A stretch of DNA of 64,000 nucleotides from Nocardioides immobilis (GCF_003515065.1 NZ_QXGH01000017.1:1-64000), one strand, 5' to 3'; shown: positions 11,007 through 20,063, counted from the stretch's first letter. Numbers and translations are program-made. Notes: generated by a model from the sequence alone, not told the origin.

Positions 11007-11888
11007 TCAGCCCTTCTTGACGGCGTGGCCGCCGAAGCCGTTGCGCATCGCGGCGATCGCCTTCATCGCCACGTCGTCCTCCTGACGGGACACGAACCGG
11101 GCGAACAGGCTGGCGGAGATCGCCGGCATCGGCACCGCGTTCTCGATCGCGGCCTCGACGGTCCACCGACCCTCACCGGAGTCCTCGGCGTAGCCCTTGA
11201 GCGCATCGAGGTGCTCGTCGGCCCGCAGCTGGTCGACCAGCAGGTCGAGGAGCCACGACCGGACGACGGTGCCGGTGCGCCAGGAGGCGAAGATCTCGGG
11301 CACGTTCTCGACGATGTCGACCTTGTCGAGCAGCTCCCAGCCCTCGGCGTACGCCTGCATCATGGCGTACTCGATGCCGTTGTGAACCATCTTCGCGAAG
11401 TGGCCGGCGCCGGGCTTGGTGCCGCAGTGGACCAGGCCGTCGGTGGTGTCGGCGGGCTTGAGGGCCTGGAACGCGGGCATCACCTTCGCGGTGTCCTCGG
11501 CCGAGCCGCCGTACATCAGCGCGTAGCCGTTCTGGAGACCCCACACGCCGCCGGAGACGCCGCAGTCGACGAAGCCGATGCCCTTCTCGGCGAGCGACGC
11601 GGCGTTGAGGGGGTCGTCGGTGTACTTGGAGTTGCCGCCGTCGACCACCAGGTCGCCCTCGCCGAGCAGCTCCTTGAGCTGGGCGATCGTCGTCCGGGTG
11701 GGCTCGCCCGCGGGGATCATCACCCAGACCACCTTCGGGGCGGGCAGCGCCTCGACGAGCGCCTCGAGACTGTCGACGTCGGAGACCTCGGGATCACGGG
11801 AGTAGCCCACGACCGTGAGGCCGGCGTTGCGCATCCGGGTGCGCATGTTGCCGCCCATCTTGCCGAGGCCGATGAGTCCGATGTGCAT
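11007..11888 (-). CDS. gnd: 6-phosphogluconate dehydrogenase, short NAD-type
   Basis: This 293-residue enzyme oxidatively decarboxylates 6-phosphogluconate to ribulose 5-phosphate. The N-terminal Rossmann motif is IGLIGLGKMGGNMRTRM; the substrate signature DCGVSGGVWGLQNGYALMYGG and catalytic GAGHFAKMVHNGIEYAMMQAYAEG (Lys and Asn-Gly-x-Glu) are intact. At about 300 residues it is the short bacterial form usually linked to NAD rather than the 470-residue NADP form. It follows dnaN by 9 bases and sits in the dnaN-gnd-recF arrangement seen in many actinobacteria. The plus-strand genes break the link to recF. Confidence 0.95.
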   Translation of the reverse strand: MHIGLIGLGKMGGNMRTRMRNAGLTVVGYSRDPEVSDVDSLEALVEALPAPKVVWVMIPAGEPTRTTIAQLKELLGEGDLVVDGGNSKYTDDPLNAASLAEKGIGFVDCGVSGGVWGLQNGYALMYGGSAEDTAKVMPAFQALKPADTTDGLVHCGTKPGAGHFAKMVHNGIEYAMMQAYAEGWELLDKVDIVENVPEIFASWRTGTVVRSWLLDLLVDQLRADEHLDALKGYAEDSGEGRWTVEAAIENAVPMPAISASLFARFVSRQEDDVAMKAIAAMRNGFGGHAVKKG

Positions 11889-11897
11889 CGAGGTGTC

Positions 11898-13070
11898 CTA
11901 TCCCAGGAGGCGGCGGGGCATCAACAGGTAGCGGAACGAGCCAGCGGTGTCGGAGGCGGACTCGTCGGCGGTGCCCGTGATCACGACCGGCTTCGACGCC
12001 TGCGTGAACGCGAGCTCGACCACGGACTCGTCGATGGCGCCGAGGCCGTCGAGCAGGAACTGCGGGTTGAAGCCGGTCACGAGGTCGTCGCCCTCGATCT
12101 GCGCCTCGACCGACTCCGACGCCTGCGCCTCGTCACCCGAGCCGGCGTCAAGGGTGAGGACGCCGTCCTTGAACGCGAGCTGGACGGCCGTGTTGCGCTC
12201 CGCGACGAGGGAGACCCGCTTGAGGGACTCGATCAGGGTCGCCTTGTCGAGCTTGGCGACGGTGAGCCGCTCGCTGGGGAACAGGCTGCGGACCTTGGGG
12301 AACTCGCCGTCCAGGAGGCGCGTCGTCGTACGCCTGTATCCAATCCTGTCGCCGCCCGGACCGATGACACTGCCCTCGAAGCCGATGAGGCCGTCACCGC
12401 TGCCGCTGGCCGACAGCGCGATGGTCACCTCGGGGCCGGCGGTGAGGGACTTGGCGGTGTCACCCAGCACCTTGGCCGGGACCAGCGCAGCGAGGCTGGC
12501 GTCCGGCTGGCCGGGCGTCCACGAGAGCTCGCGCTGCGCGAGGCGGAACCGGTCGGTCGCGAGCAGCGCGATCGTGTCGCCCTCGATCTCGACCCGGACA
12601 CCCGTGAGCACGGGGAGCATGTCGTCGCGGCCCGCGGCGGTGACCGCCTGGGCGACAGCGTGCGCGAACGCGTCGCTCGACACGGTGCCGGTCGCCGCCG
12701 GCATCGAGGGGATCGACGGGTAGTCCTCGACCGGCATCGTCTGCAGGGAGAAGCGGGCCGAGCCGCAGGTGAGCGAGACGCGGGCACCGTCGATCATCAC
12801 GTCGATCGGCTTGGCCGGGAGGCTGCGACAGATGTCGGCCAGCAGTCGACCGCTGACGAGCGCGGATCCTTCGTCGCTCACCTCTGCGGTGAGCGTGGCG
12901 CGGCACGAGGTCTCGTAGTCGAACGTGGAGAGGACCAGGCCGCCATTCGTACCGTCCCCCGCCTCGATCAACAAGCCGGCCAGGACCGGGGCGCTCGGGC
13001 GGACGGGGAGGCTGCGGGCAGCCCAGGCGACGGCGTCGGCGAAGACATCGCGGTCGACACGGAACTTCAC
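11898..13070 (-). CDS. dnaN: DNA polymerase III beta sliding clamp
   Basis: This 390-residue protein forms the ring-shaped dimer that tethers polymerase III to DNA. Three repeated clamp domains are visible, beginning MKFRVDRDVFADAVAWAARSLPVRPSAPVLAGLLIEA and ending YLLMPRRLLG, the conserved hydrophobic C-terminus that forms part of the partner-binding pocket. GTG 13070 starts the family-typical MKFRVDRD. It lies 402 bases downstream of dnaA across a DnaA-box-containing spacer. Confidence 0.98.
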   Translation of the reverse strand: MKFRVDRDVFADAVAWAARSLPVRPSAPVLAGLLIEAGDGTNGGLVLSTFDYETSCRATLTAEVSDEGSALVSGRLLADICRSLPAKPIDVMIDGARVSLTCGSARFSLQTMPVEDYPSIPSMPAATGTVSSDAFAHAVAQAVTAAGRDDMLPVLTGVRVEIEGDTIALLATDRFRLAQRELSWTPGQPDASLAALVPAKVLGDTAKSLTAGPEVTIALSASGSGDGLIGFEGSVIGPGGDRIGYRRTTTRLLDGEFPKVRSLFPSERLTVAKLDKATLIESLKRVSLVAERNTAVQLAFKDGVLTLDAGSGDEAQASESVEAQIEGDDLVTGFNPQFLLDGLGAIDESVVELAFTQASKPVVITGTADESASDTAGSFRYLLMPRRLLG

Positions 13071-13472
13071 GGTGGCGTCCTAACGCGTTGCAGAGGTGCG
13101 GGGTGTGTGCAGGTAACGAGACGTCGCGTGGGGAATTACACGGTTGTGCCCCCCGTTGTCATCGTGGTTCATCCTGCCATGGCGGGGGGTTGTCCACAGA
13201 TGAGCGGCCTGGAGTTCGTTGACGTCGAATCGAACCAGTTGGAATTCAGGAGTAGTCATAGCGTCGGTGGAATCTGTGGAGAAGTCGTGTCTGTGCAGGT
13301 GAGAGGTCGATCCGGGGTGTGCACGAGCGTGTGGAGTTTCGCGTGCGCCCGCAGGCGCCGGTGTGGACGGCGACGGCCTGTGGAACCGGCCGCCCCGTCG
13401 AACCACAGAATCCTCCCCGTGTAGTTCGTACCCTCCGGGGCGTGTCGTCCACAGGCGTCGGCGCACCAGGGG
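13071..13472. other. oriC: dnaA-dnaN spacer, probable oriC
   Basis: No gene is present in these 402 bases. It contains a perfect actinobacterial DnaA box TTGTCCACA (13190-13198), a near match TCGTCCACA (13445-13453), the reverse-strand near match TTCTCCACA (13283-13275), and further weaker TCCACA cores on the reverse strand near 13331, 13362 and 13380. Relatively AT-richer sequence (GAATTACA at 13133, and 13227-13260) could unwind. In Streptomyces and Mycobacterium the origin lies between dnaA and dnaN, so this is the first choice for oriC here. Confidence 0.7.
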
Positions 13473-15023
13473 TCAGCTCTGACGGGCTGTCATCTTCACC
13501 CGGTTGGTCAGCTCGCTGACCTGGTTGAAGACGGCGCGGCGCTCACCGAGCAGCTGGTTGATCTTGCGCTCGGCGTACATGACGGTCGTGTGGTCGCGGT
13601 TGCCGAACTGGGCGCCGATCTTGGGCAGCGAGAGTCCGGTGAGCTCGCGACACAGGTACATCGCGATCTGGCGGGCCATCACCAGGTGCCGGCCGCGGCT
13701 GGGCCCGGTGAGCTCCTCGATGGACAGGCCGAAGTACGCCGCGGTCTGGGCGATGATCAGCGGCGCGGTGATCTCGGGCTCGCCGCCCTCGGGGATCAGG
13801 TCCTTGAGGACGATCTCGGCGAGGGTGAGGTCGACGTCCTGCCGGTTGAGGTTGGCGAACGCGGTGACCCGGATCAGCGCCCCCTCAAGCTCGCGGATGT
13901 TGGTCTGGATCTTGCTCGCGATGAACTCGAGCACGTCCGGCGGCGCGGTGAGACGGTCCATCGCCGCCTTCTTGCGGAGGATCGCGATCCGGGTCTCGAG
14001 GTCAGGCGGCTGGACGTCGGTGATGAGACCCCACTCGAACCGGTTGCGCAGCCGGTCCTCCAGCGCCTCCAGCCGCTTGGGCGCCTGGTCGGACGTGAGG
14101 ACGATCTGCTTCTGCGCGTTGTGCAGGTAGTTGAAGGTGTGGAAGAACTCCTCCTGGGTCTGGGTCTTGCCCTGGAGGAACTGGATGTCGTCGATGAGGA
14201 GTACGTCGACCTCGCGGTAGCGCTTCTTGAACCGGTCCTGCCGGTCGTCGCGGATCGAGTTGATGAACTCGTTGGTGAACTCCTCGGAGCTGACGTAGCG
14301 CACCTTCGCCCCGGCGTAGAGGCTGCGGACGTAGTGGCCGATCGCGTGGAGCAGGTGGGTCTTGCCGAGTCCGGAGTCCCCGTAGACGAGCAGCGGGTTG
14401 TACGACTTGCCCGGCGCCTCGGACACCGCAACGGCTGCCGCGTGCGGGAACCGGTTGGACGAGCCGATGACGAACGTCTCGAACGTGTACTTGGGGTTGA
14501 GGCGCGACTCGGCGGTGTGCGGGACCTGGCCGGTGATGCTCGGCGGCGGGGAGGGGAACTTGTTCCGGATCGCGTCGAACGTGGGGGTCGAGTCGTCGTC
14601 GTACGCCGATTGATCGACAAGTCGATTTGTCGACAAGTCGCCGAATCCGTTCGGCTCCACGGGCTCGACCGCGAGGGGCGCCGGACCTGCGGGCTCGGGG
14701 TGGCCGGTGTCGACACCGTCAGGGCGCAGGGTGGGGTCGACGGTGACGGCCAGCTGGACGTCGTGGCCGAACCGGTCGGTGAGCGCGTCCTCCAGGTGAC
14801 CCCGCACCCGGCCCTCGAGCCGCTTGCGGGTGAAGTCGTCGGGGACGGCGACGATCGCCGTGGTGCCGTGGAGGGTCACCGGCCGGCTGGCCTGCAGCCA
14901 TGCCCGCTGCGGCGCCTGCAGGTCGTCGATGACCGCGTGCCAGGCCTCCTCGAGCCGGGCCAGTGCGGGATCGGCCTCCGGGCTCTCGGACCGCATCTCC
15001 ACGTGCTCGTCGTTCCCGCTCAC
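13473..15023 (-). CDS. dnaA: Chromosomal replication initiator DnaA
   Basis: This 516-residue AAA+ protein binds DnaA boxes and melts the origin. Domain I is at the N-terminus (LEEAWHAVIDDLQAPQRAWLQ), a variable linker covers about 90-165, the ATPase has Walker A GDSGLGKTHLLHAIGHY and Walker B VLLIDDIQFLQGKTQTQEEFF, and domain IV has the DNA-binding signature GNRDHTTVMYAERKI. GTG 15023 follows GGAGAGGAAG. The linker is partly encoded by an 8-bp tandem repeat (14611-14642). It is divergent from rpmH. Confidence 0.98.
   Translation of the reverse strand: MSGNDEHVEMRSESPEADPALARLEEAWHAVIDDLQAPQRAWLQASRPVTLHGTTAIVAVPDDFTRKRLEGRVRGHLEDALTDRFGHDVQLAVTVDPTLRPDGVDTGHPEPAGPAPLAVEPVEPNGFGDLSTNRLVDQSAYDDDSTPTFDAIRNKFPSPPPSITGQVPHTAESRLNPKYTFETFVIGSSNRFPHAAAVAVSEAPGKSYNPLLVYGDSGLGKTHLLHAIGHYVRSLYAGAKVRYVSSEEFTNEFINSIRDDRQDRFKKRYREVDVLLIDDIQFLQGKTQTQEEFFHTFNYLHNAQKQIVLTSDQAPKRLEALEDRLRNRFEWGLITDVQPPDLETRIAILRKKAAMDRLTAPPDVLEFIASKIQTNIRELEGALIRVTAFANLNRQDVDLTLAEIVLKDLIPEGGEPEITAPLIIAQTAAYFGLSIEELTGPSRGRHLVMARQIAMYLCRELTGLSLPKIGAQFGNRDHTTVMYAERKINQLLGERRAVFNQVSELTNRVKMTARQS
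14611..14642. repeat. 8-bp tandem repeat inside dnaA linker
   Basis: Four consecutive 8-bp units follow the pattern NNGTCGAC: TGATCGAC, AAGTCGAT, TTGTCGAC, AAGTCGCC. They encode part of the non-conserved DnaA linker (DLSTNRLVDQ on the coding strand). A longer array of the same unit lies at 21143-21198. Confidence 0.75.
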
Positions 15024-15616
15024 GGCTTCCTCTCCCAGATCTGTCGTCCGGCCTGCTCCACAACTTTGTCCACAGGCTGTGAACTCGTGGTCGGCGCCGT
15101 TCCCGACGCCCTGCCGAGGCCGTCCCGGTCGCTGTCGACTCCGCGTTTGCGCAGGTCAGACGCCAGTTCTTGGATTGGCGGCCGACGATTGCGGCAACGC
15201 GTGGGTCCTCTGCAACCCGAACCGGCGGGGAATCCCGGAACCACCGAACCTAACCGGGCTGCGGCCTTCGATCAACCCGTTCTCCACAGGATCTCAGGAT
15301 GGATTCCACAGAGGTGCGGCGGGGTGCGCGCGAACCGGCCGGCGATCGGCGTAGGGTCGGCTGTTTCGCCGGTTTGACCCGCCAGATGCCCGCCGCGTAC
15401 CGTTGTGCGGTCATCCGGTGTCGACCGGTGCCGCATGTCCGTGGCCAGCTTGCCGGGGGTCATCTCCTGCTCGAGGTCCACGGACGCGCGGTGCCAGCCG
15501 AAGCTGCCACCACCGCATCGGGCCGAGTGCGCAAGCCTGCACTCTGCTGCCGGGCCGCGCCGGATGGCCTGCCCGAAATATAGGCAGCCCAAGACGTTCC
15601 ATCTGAGAGGTCGATC
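15024..15616. other. dnaA-rpmH divergent spacer with DnaA boxes
   Basis: These 593 bases hold no convincing gene. They contain a perfect DnaA box TTGTCCACA (15066-15074) preceded by TGCTCCACA (15054-15062), then TTCTCCACA (15280-15288) and a TTCCACA core (15304-15310). Promoters for dnaA (minus) and rpmH (plus) must lie here; the boxes near the dnaA start suggest autoregulation by DnaA. It is also a secondary candidate for part of the origin. Confidence 0.6.
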
Positions 15617-15754
15617 GTGAGCAAGCGGACGTACCAGCCGAACAACCGTCGTCGCCACAAGACGCACGGGTTCCGACTGCGGATGCGCACCCGCGCCGGT
15701 CGCGCCATCCTGGCGAACCGTCGCCGGAAGGGTCGCAAGAGCCTGGCCGTCTGA
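15617..15754 (+). CDS. rpmH: 50S ribosomal protein L34
   Basis: A 45-residue, extremely basic protein, [18 protein letters not shown] then [27 protein letters not shown], is a full-length L34. It packs into the large ribosomal subunit. GTG 15617 follows GAGAGGTC. The gene opens the conserved plus-strand cluster rpmH-rnpA-yidD-yidC-jag-rsmG-parA-parB. Confidence 0.97.
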   Translation: MSKRTYQPNNRRRHKTHGFRLRMRTRAGRAILANRRRKGRKSLAV

Positions 15755-15803
15755 GGCTGCGGGCCATGCCCCAGCTCTCTGACCGGGCCCCCTGGAGGGC
15801 TCA

Positions 15804-16190
15804 GTGCTTCCTGCCGATCACCGGCTGACGCGCCCCGAGCAGTTCCGACGCGCCGTCAAGGCGGGCCGTCGGTCGGGAGCGCGCACCCTGGTGACGCACC
15901 TGGCGGTGGGCGATGACGCTGCGGCAGGCAGAGCCCGGATCGGCTTCGTCGTGAGCAAGGCGGTCGGTCCGGCCGTCGTCCGCAACAAGGTGAAGCGGCG
16001 GCTGCGGCACGCGGCTCGGGCCCGGACTGCGCTGCTTCCTGGCGGGGCGCTCCTCGTCGTACGCGCTCAGCCGGCAGCGGCCGCGGCGTCGTACGAGGAA
16101 CTCGTCGCCGACCTGGACCGTTGCCTGGACAGGAGCCTGAGAACCCCTGAGCGTCGGGACGCTGCCGGTTCCGGACAGGTGGAGCGGTGA
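15804..16190 (+). CDS. rnpA: Ribonuclease P protein component
   Basis: This 128-residue basic protein is the cofactor of the RNase P ribozyme, which trims 5' leaders from pre-tRNA. The RNR signature is clear: [19 protein letters not shown] (about 51-69). The N-terminus [32 protein letters not shown] fits the family. GTG 15804 lies 49 bases after rpmH. Its end overlaps yidD by 4 bases. Confidence 0.96.
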   Translation: MLPADHRLTRPEQFRRAVKAGRRSGARTLVTHLAVGDDAAAGRARIGFVVSKAVGPAVVRNKVKRRLRHAARARTALLPGGALLVVRAQPAAAAASYEELVADLDRCLDRSLRTPERRDAAGSGQVER

Positions 16191-16453
16191 AGTGGCTGCT
16201 GGTCGCGCTGCTGCGCGGCTACCGCGCGGTGATCAGCCCGTTGTACGGCGAGGTCTGCCGCTACTACCCCTCCTGCTCGGCGTACGCGCTCGAGGCGGTG
16301 CAGACGCACGGCAGCATCAAGGGCAGCTGGTTGGCTGCTCGACGCTTGGCCCGGTGCCACCCGTGGGCGGCCGGCGGCGTTGACCACGTACCACCCCGAA
16401 CCCCACGCGGCGGCGCGATCGCCGCGGACGTGACGACCCGACAAGGAGCCTGA
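16187..16453 (+). CDS. yidD: Membrane protein insertion efficiency factor YidD
   Basis: This 88-residue protein has the YidD core [61 protein letters not shown], including the conserved C-R-Y-x-P-S-C-S-x-Y and R-C-H-P-W-x-x-G-G motifs. It assists YidC-dependent insertion. It overlaps rnpA by 4 bases and abuts yidC. The C-terminal tail of about 20 residues is variable. Confidence 0.95.
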   Translation: MKWLLVALLRGYRAVISPLYGEVCRYYPSCSAYALEAVQTHGSIKGSWLAARRLARCHPWAAGGVDHVPPRTPRGGAIAADVTTRQGA

Positions 16454-17476
16454 GTGGGCATCATCGGCGACATCGGCCACTTCATCATGGTGCCGCTGTA
16501 CTACATCATCTCGGCGGTACTGATCGGCTGGCACAAGCTGTTCGAGCTGTGCGGTCTGGACCCCGAGGGCGGGCTCTCGTGGACGCTCTCGATCATCGGG
16601 CTGACGCTCGTGATCCGCGCGGCGCTGATCCCGCTCTTCGTGAAGCAGATCAAGTCCAGCCGGAACATGCAGCTGATCCAGCCGAAGGTGCGGGAGCTGC
16701 AGAAGAAGTACGGCCACGACCGGCAGCGGCTCGCCGAAGAGACGATGAAGCTCTACAAGGACGCGGGCACGAACCCGTTCGCGTCGTGCCTGCCGATCCT
16801 GCTGCAGATGCCGATCTTCTTCGCGTTGTTCCGGCTGCTCGACCAGGCGGCCAAGCACAACAAGGCGCACGGCTTCCTCACCACGGATCTGGCCAAGAAC
16901 TTCGGCGAGTCCAAGGTCTTCGGCGAGATCCCGCTCGCGGACTCGTTCTGGGGCGCCAGGACCTGGGGCACCGAGCCCAACGGCCTGGTCATGATGGTGT
17001 CGCTGGTGCTGGTGCTCGCGATGACCGCGACCACCTTCTTCACCCAGCGTCAGCTGATGGCCAAGAACATGCCGGCCGACGCGCTCACCGGCCCCTACGC
17101 CCAGCAGCAGAAGATGCTGCTCTACATCCTGCCCGTGGCCTTCGGCCTCGGCGGTGTGGCGTTCCCGATCGGCGTCCTCCTCTACTGGACGACGTCGAAC
17201 CTGTGGACGATGGGCCAGCAGTTCTACGTCATCCGCAACAACCCCGCACCCGGCACGCCCGCAGCCAAGGCGAAGCAGGAGCGGGACAAGGCCAAGGCCG
17301 CGAGGCACCCCGAGAAGTACGCCGCTTACGAGCCGGCCGCCGAGGGTGACGAGGTCTCCGAGGCCACGACGAATCGTCCTGCGCAGCGGCAGCAGCCCAA
17401 GCGGCAGACCCGTGCGCAGCGCAAGTCCGGAAAGCCGGGCACTGGATCCAACCCGAGCAAGGGAGGCAGCAAGTGA
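16454..17476 (+). CDS. yidC: Membrane protein insertase YidC
   Basis: This 340-residue Oxa1/Alb3-type insertase has the Gram-positive short form. Membrane segments run at about 12-30 (near the N-terminus), 42-62, 113-130, 175-197 and 220-245. The family motif region PILLQMPIFFALFRLL and the later PIGVLLYWTTSNLWTMGQQ are intact. A hydrophilic lysine-rich tail (about 270-340, KSGKPGTGSNPSKGGSK end) probably contacts ribosomes. GTG 16454 follows the yidD stop directly, with AAGGAG upstream. It overlaps jag by 4 bases. Confidence 0.96.
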   Translation: MGIIGDIGHFIMVPLYYIISAVLIGWHKLFELCGLDPEGGLSWTLSIIGLTLVIRAALIPLFVKQIKSSRNMQLIQPKVRELQKKYGHDRQRLAEETMKLYKDAGTNPFASCLPILLQMPIFFALFRLLDQAAKHNKAHGFLTTDLAKNFGESKVFGEIPLADSFWGARTWGTEPNGLVMMVSLVLVLAMTATTFFTQRQLMAKNMPADALTGPYAQQQKMLLYILPVAFGLGGVAFPIGVLLYWTTSNLWTMGQQFYVIRNNPAPGTPAAKAKQERDKAKAARHPEKYAAYEPAAEGDEVSEATTNRPAQRQQPKRQTRAQRKSGKPGTGSNPSKGGSK

Positions 17477-18117
17477 GCACCGAGACCGACGTTGACGAGA
17501 CCGTGACCGACGAGGCGGCAGTAGCGGAGAACGAGGCGGAGGACACCGACGCCGGCGAGTTCGAGGCGGAGGAGAACGACGCCGAGGAGAACGAGGCGGA
17601 GGACGAGGTCGAGGACTCCGACGCCGAGGACACCGACGCCCCTGTGGGCGAGGACCTGGTGGCCCGCCTCGAGCGTGAGGGCGACATCGCCGCGGACTAC
17701 CTCGAGGAGCTGCTGGACATCGCAGACCTCGACGGCGACCTGGACATGGACGTCGAGGCGGACCGCGCCGCGGTCTCCATCGTCGGCGCCGATCTGTCGC
17801 AGCTCGTGGGCCCGGACGGCAAGGTTCTGGAGGCGCTCCAGGAGCTGACCCGGCTGGCCGTCTACCGCGAGACCGGCGACCGTTCGCGGCTGATGCTGGA
17901 CATCTCCGGCTTCCGCGCGGACAAGCGGTCCCGGCTGACCAAGCTCGGCGAGGACGCCGCGGCGGAGGTCAAGGCGTCGGGTGAGCCGATGTCGCTGGAC
18001 CCGATGTCGCCGTTCGAGCGCAAGATCGTGCACGACGCGGTGGCCGCGGCCGGCCTGCGTTCGGAGTCCGAGGGCGTGGAGCCGCGGCGGTACGTCGTCG
18101 TGCTTCCGGCTGACTGA
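17473..18117 (+). CDS. jag: Jag/KhpB-type RNA-binding protein (KH-R3H)
   Basis: This 214-residue protein has an acidic, repetitive N-terminal third (about 1-58, repeats of E-N-E-A-E-D and D-A-E-D-T-D), then a KH domain (DIADLDGDLDMDVEADRAAVSIVGADLSQLVGPDGKVLEALQELTRLAVY) with the G-P-D-G loop, and an R3H domain (FERKIVHDAVAAAGLRSESEGVEPRRYVVV) with the R-x-x-x-H motif. Jag/KhpB proteins bind RNA with KhpA and influence cell-wall growth. The canonical Jag-N domain is absent and replaced by the acidic region. It is coupled to yidC by a 4-base overlap. Confidence 0.92.
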   Translation: MSTETDVDETVTDEAAVAENEAEDTDAGEFEAEENDAEENEAEDEVEDSDAEDTDAPVGEDLVARLEREGDIAADYLEELLDIADLDGDLDMDVEADRAAVSIVGADLSQLVGPDGKVLEALQELTRLAVYRETGDRSRLMLDISGFRADKRSRLTKLGEDAAAEVKASGEPMSLDPMSPFERKIVHDAVAAAGLRSESEGVEPRRYVVVLPAD

Positions 18118-18125
18118 TTCCGGAC

Positions 18126-18139
18126 GTTTCACGTGAAAC
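18126..18139. promoter_or_regulatory. parS: parS site 1
   Basis: GTTTCACGTGAAAC, the perfect 14-bp palindromic ParB-binding site. It spans the rsmG start codon (GTG 18133). Confidence 0.95.
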
Positions 18140-18903
18140 ATCCCGCCGGCGACCCCGCCGGCGCAGGGCCCGCACCTGAACTGGTGCGGGCCCTCTTCCC
18201 TTCCGATCGCCTTCCGCTCGTGGAGCAGTACGGCGAGCTCCTGGCGACTGACGGCGTCGTCCGGGGCTTGATCGGTCCGCGCGAGGTCCCGCGCCTGTGG
18301 GACCGGCACGTGGTGAACTGCGCTCTCCTGGCCACCGCACTCCCCCGCGATGCCACGGTCGCCGACATCGGTTCTGGCGCCGGGCTCCCCGGCCTCGTCG
18401 TTGCTCTGGCCCGGCCGGACCTGCGGGTGACGCTCGTGGAACCGCTGCTGCGCCGGACCACGTTCCTCGACGAGGTGGTCGTGGCCCTGGGCCTCGACAA
18501 CGTCGTCGTACGCCGCGACCGGGCCGACGCACTCCACGGCAAGGAGACGTTCGACGTGGTGACCGCACGCGCTGTCGCCCCCCTGGAGCGGCTGCTCGGT
18601 TGGTGCATGCCGCTGGTCGCGCCGTCCGGTTCGCTCGTCGCCATGAAGGGCGACTCGGCAGAGGAGGAGGTGGCAGCTGCCGCTTCCGTCCTCAAGAAGC
18701 TGGGCTGCGCGACCCCCACGATCGACGTGATCGAGGCCCCTCAGCCAGGGGACGGCGACGATGCCACTCCTTCTCCACAGACCCGCGTGGTACGGGTTAC
18801 GTGGGCCGATCCTGCACGAGTATCGTTGCCGACTTCCGGGGCTCGCGGCAGCAGCCGGTCCGTCCAGGGCCGACCGCCGCGTCGGAAGAGGAGACCTTCG
18901 TGA
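18133..18903 (+). CDS. rsmG: 16S rRNA (guanine-N7) methyltransferase RsmG
   Basis: This 256-residue SAM-dependent enzyme methylates N7 of G527 of 16S rRNA (E. coli numbering). The SAM motif is VADIGSGAGLPGLVVALARPDLRVTLVEPLLRRTTFLDEVV (about 76-116), and V-V-T-A-R-A-V-A-P-L follows. GTG 18133 lies inside parS site 1. The C-terminal 50 residues are basic and poorly conserved. It overlaps parA by 4 bases. Loss-of-function mutations in this family give low-level streptomycin resistance. Confidence 0.95.
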   Translation: MKHPAGDPAGAGPAPELVRALFPSDRLPLVEQYGELLATDGVVRGLIGPREVPRLWDRHVVNCALLATALPRDATVADIGSGAGLPGLVVALARPDLRVTLVEPLLRRTTFLDEVVVALGLDNVVVRRDRADALHGKETFDVVTARAVAPLERLLGWCMPLVAPSGSLVAMKGDSAEEEVAAAASVLKKLGCATPTIDVIEAPQPGDGDDATPSPQTRVVRVTWADPARVSLPTSGARGSSRSVQGRPPRRKRRPS

Positions 18904-20063
18904 CGGATCCATGGCAGGGACGAGTGCCCGCCGGCGAAGGTCCGCATTCTGAGTTTTCCACCGGTTCCGAGCGGCCCTCTGAGCCTGAGGTTCCACAGTC
19001 CGCCCCTAGTTATCCACAGGAGGCCCCGGTGTCGGGTGACCCGACCGACTCGCCCAATGAAGCCCCGAGGGGCGACGTTTCACGTGAAACCAACGCGTCG
19101 AACGTTTCACGTGAAACACGATTCGCAGTGAAGACGGCGGGCGACCTCGCGGCGTACGACACCGACTTCGACAACAGCCAGACGCCGCTCGCGGCCGAGG
19201 TCCAGCAGTCCGTGTTGATCCGCCAGAGCATCCATCGCGAGCCGGCCCCCCGGCCGCAGGCGACCCGGGTGTTCGTCGTGGCGAACCAGAAGGGCGGCGT
19301 CGGCAAGACCACGTCGGCCGTGAACATCGCGGCCGCGCTGTCCGAGCTCGGTCAGCGGGTGCTGGTGGTCGACCTCGACCCGCAGGGCAACGCGTCGACC
19401 GCGCTCAACGTCGAGCACCGTCAGGGCACGCCCGGGACGTATGAGGTCCTGGTCGACGGGCTCACCCTCGCTGAGGTCATCCAGTCCTGCCCCGACTGCG
19501 AGTCGCTGGACGTCGTACCGGCCACGATCGACCTGGCCGGTGCCGAGATCGAACTGGTCAGTGTCGTGGCGCGTGAGGGCCGGCTGAAGAAGGCGATCCT
19601 CGCCCACCCGTGGGTCGGCACCGCCGCCTCGGCCGGCGAGGACCGCTACGACTACGTCCTGATCGACTGCCCGCCGTCCCTCGGCCTGCTGACGCTCAAC
19701 GCCCTCGTCGCGGGAGCGGAGATGCTGATCCCGATCCAGGCGGAGTACTACGCCCTGGAGGGGCTCGGCCAGCTGCTCTCCACCGTCGACATGGTCCGGG
19801 CGCACCTCAACCCCGAGCTGGCGGTCTCTACGATCGTCCTCACGATGTACGACGCCCGCACCCGTCTCGCGGCCGGCGTCGCGCAGGAGGTCCGTGAGCA
19901 CTTCGGCGACCAGGTCCTGAAGACCGCGATCCCCCGCTCGGTCCGGGTGTCGGAGGCCCCGTCGTACGGCCAGACGGTGATGACCTACGATCCGGGCTCG
20001 CCGGGTGCGCTGAGCTACCTGGAGGCCGCTCGGGAGATCGCGACCAAGGGGAGTCTGAGTTGA
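18900..20063 (+). CDS. parA: Chromosome partitioning ATPase ParA
   Basis: This 387-residue Walker-type ATPase drives origin segregation with ParB-parS. The deviant Walker A is [22 protein letters not shown] (about 125-146), with A-prime [10 protein letters not shown] and Walker [18 protein letters not shown] 18900 follows GAAGAGGAG and overlaps rsmG by 4 bases. The first about 115 residues are a non-conserved, Pro/Ser/Glu-rich extension. Two parS sites (19077 and 19104) lie inside it and force the repeated peptide VSRET. A perfect TTATCCACA DnaA-type box also falls here (19010-19018). Confidence 0.97.
   Translation: MTDPWQGRVPAGEGPHSEFSTGSERPSEPEVPQSAPSYPQEAPVSGDPTDSPNEAPRGDVSRETNASNVSRETRFAVKTAGDLAAYDTDFDNSQTPLAAEVQQSVLIRQSIHREPAPRPQATRVFVVANQKGGVGKTTSAVNIAAALSELGQRVLVVDLDPQGNASTALNVEHRQGTPGTYEVLVDGLTLAEVIQSCPDCESLDVVPATIDLAGAEIELVSVVAREGRLKKAILAHPWVGTAASAGEDRYDYVLIDCPPSLGLLTLNALVAGAEMLIPIQAEYYALEGLGQLLSTVDMVRAHLNPELAVSTIVLTMYDARTRLAAGVAQEVREHFGDQVLKTAIPRSVRVSEAPSYGQTVMTYDPGSPGALSYLEAAREIATKGSLS
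19077..19090. promoter_or_regulatory. parS: parS site 2
   Basis: GTTTCACGTGAAAC, perfect parS inside the 5' part of parA; translated as part of VSRET. Confidence 0.95.
19104..19117. promoter_or_regulatory. parS: parS site 3
   Basis: GTTTCACGTGAAAC, 27 bases downstream of site 2 start to start, also inside parA and in the same reading register. Confidence 0.95.

Noticed and set aside
11025-13424. Long plus-strand frame antisense to gnd and dnaN
   Set aside because: Opposite strand to two conserved genes and biased in composition.
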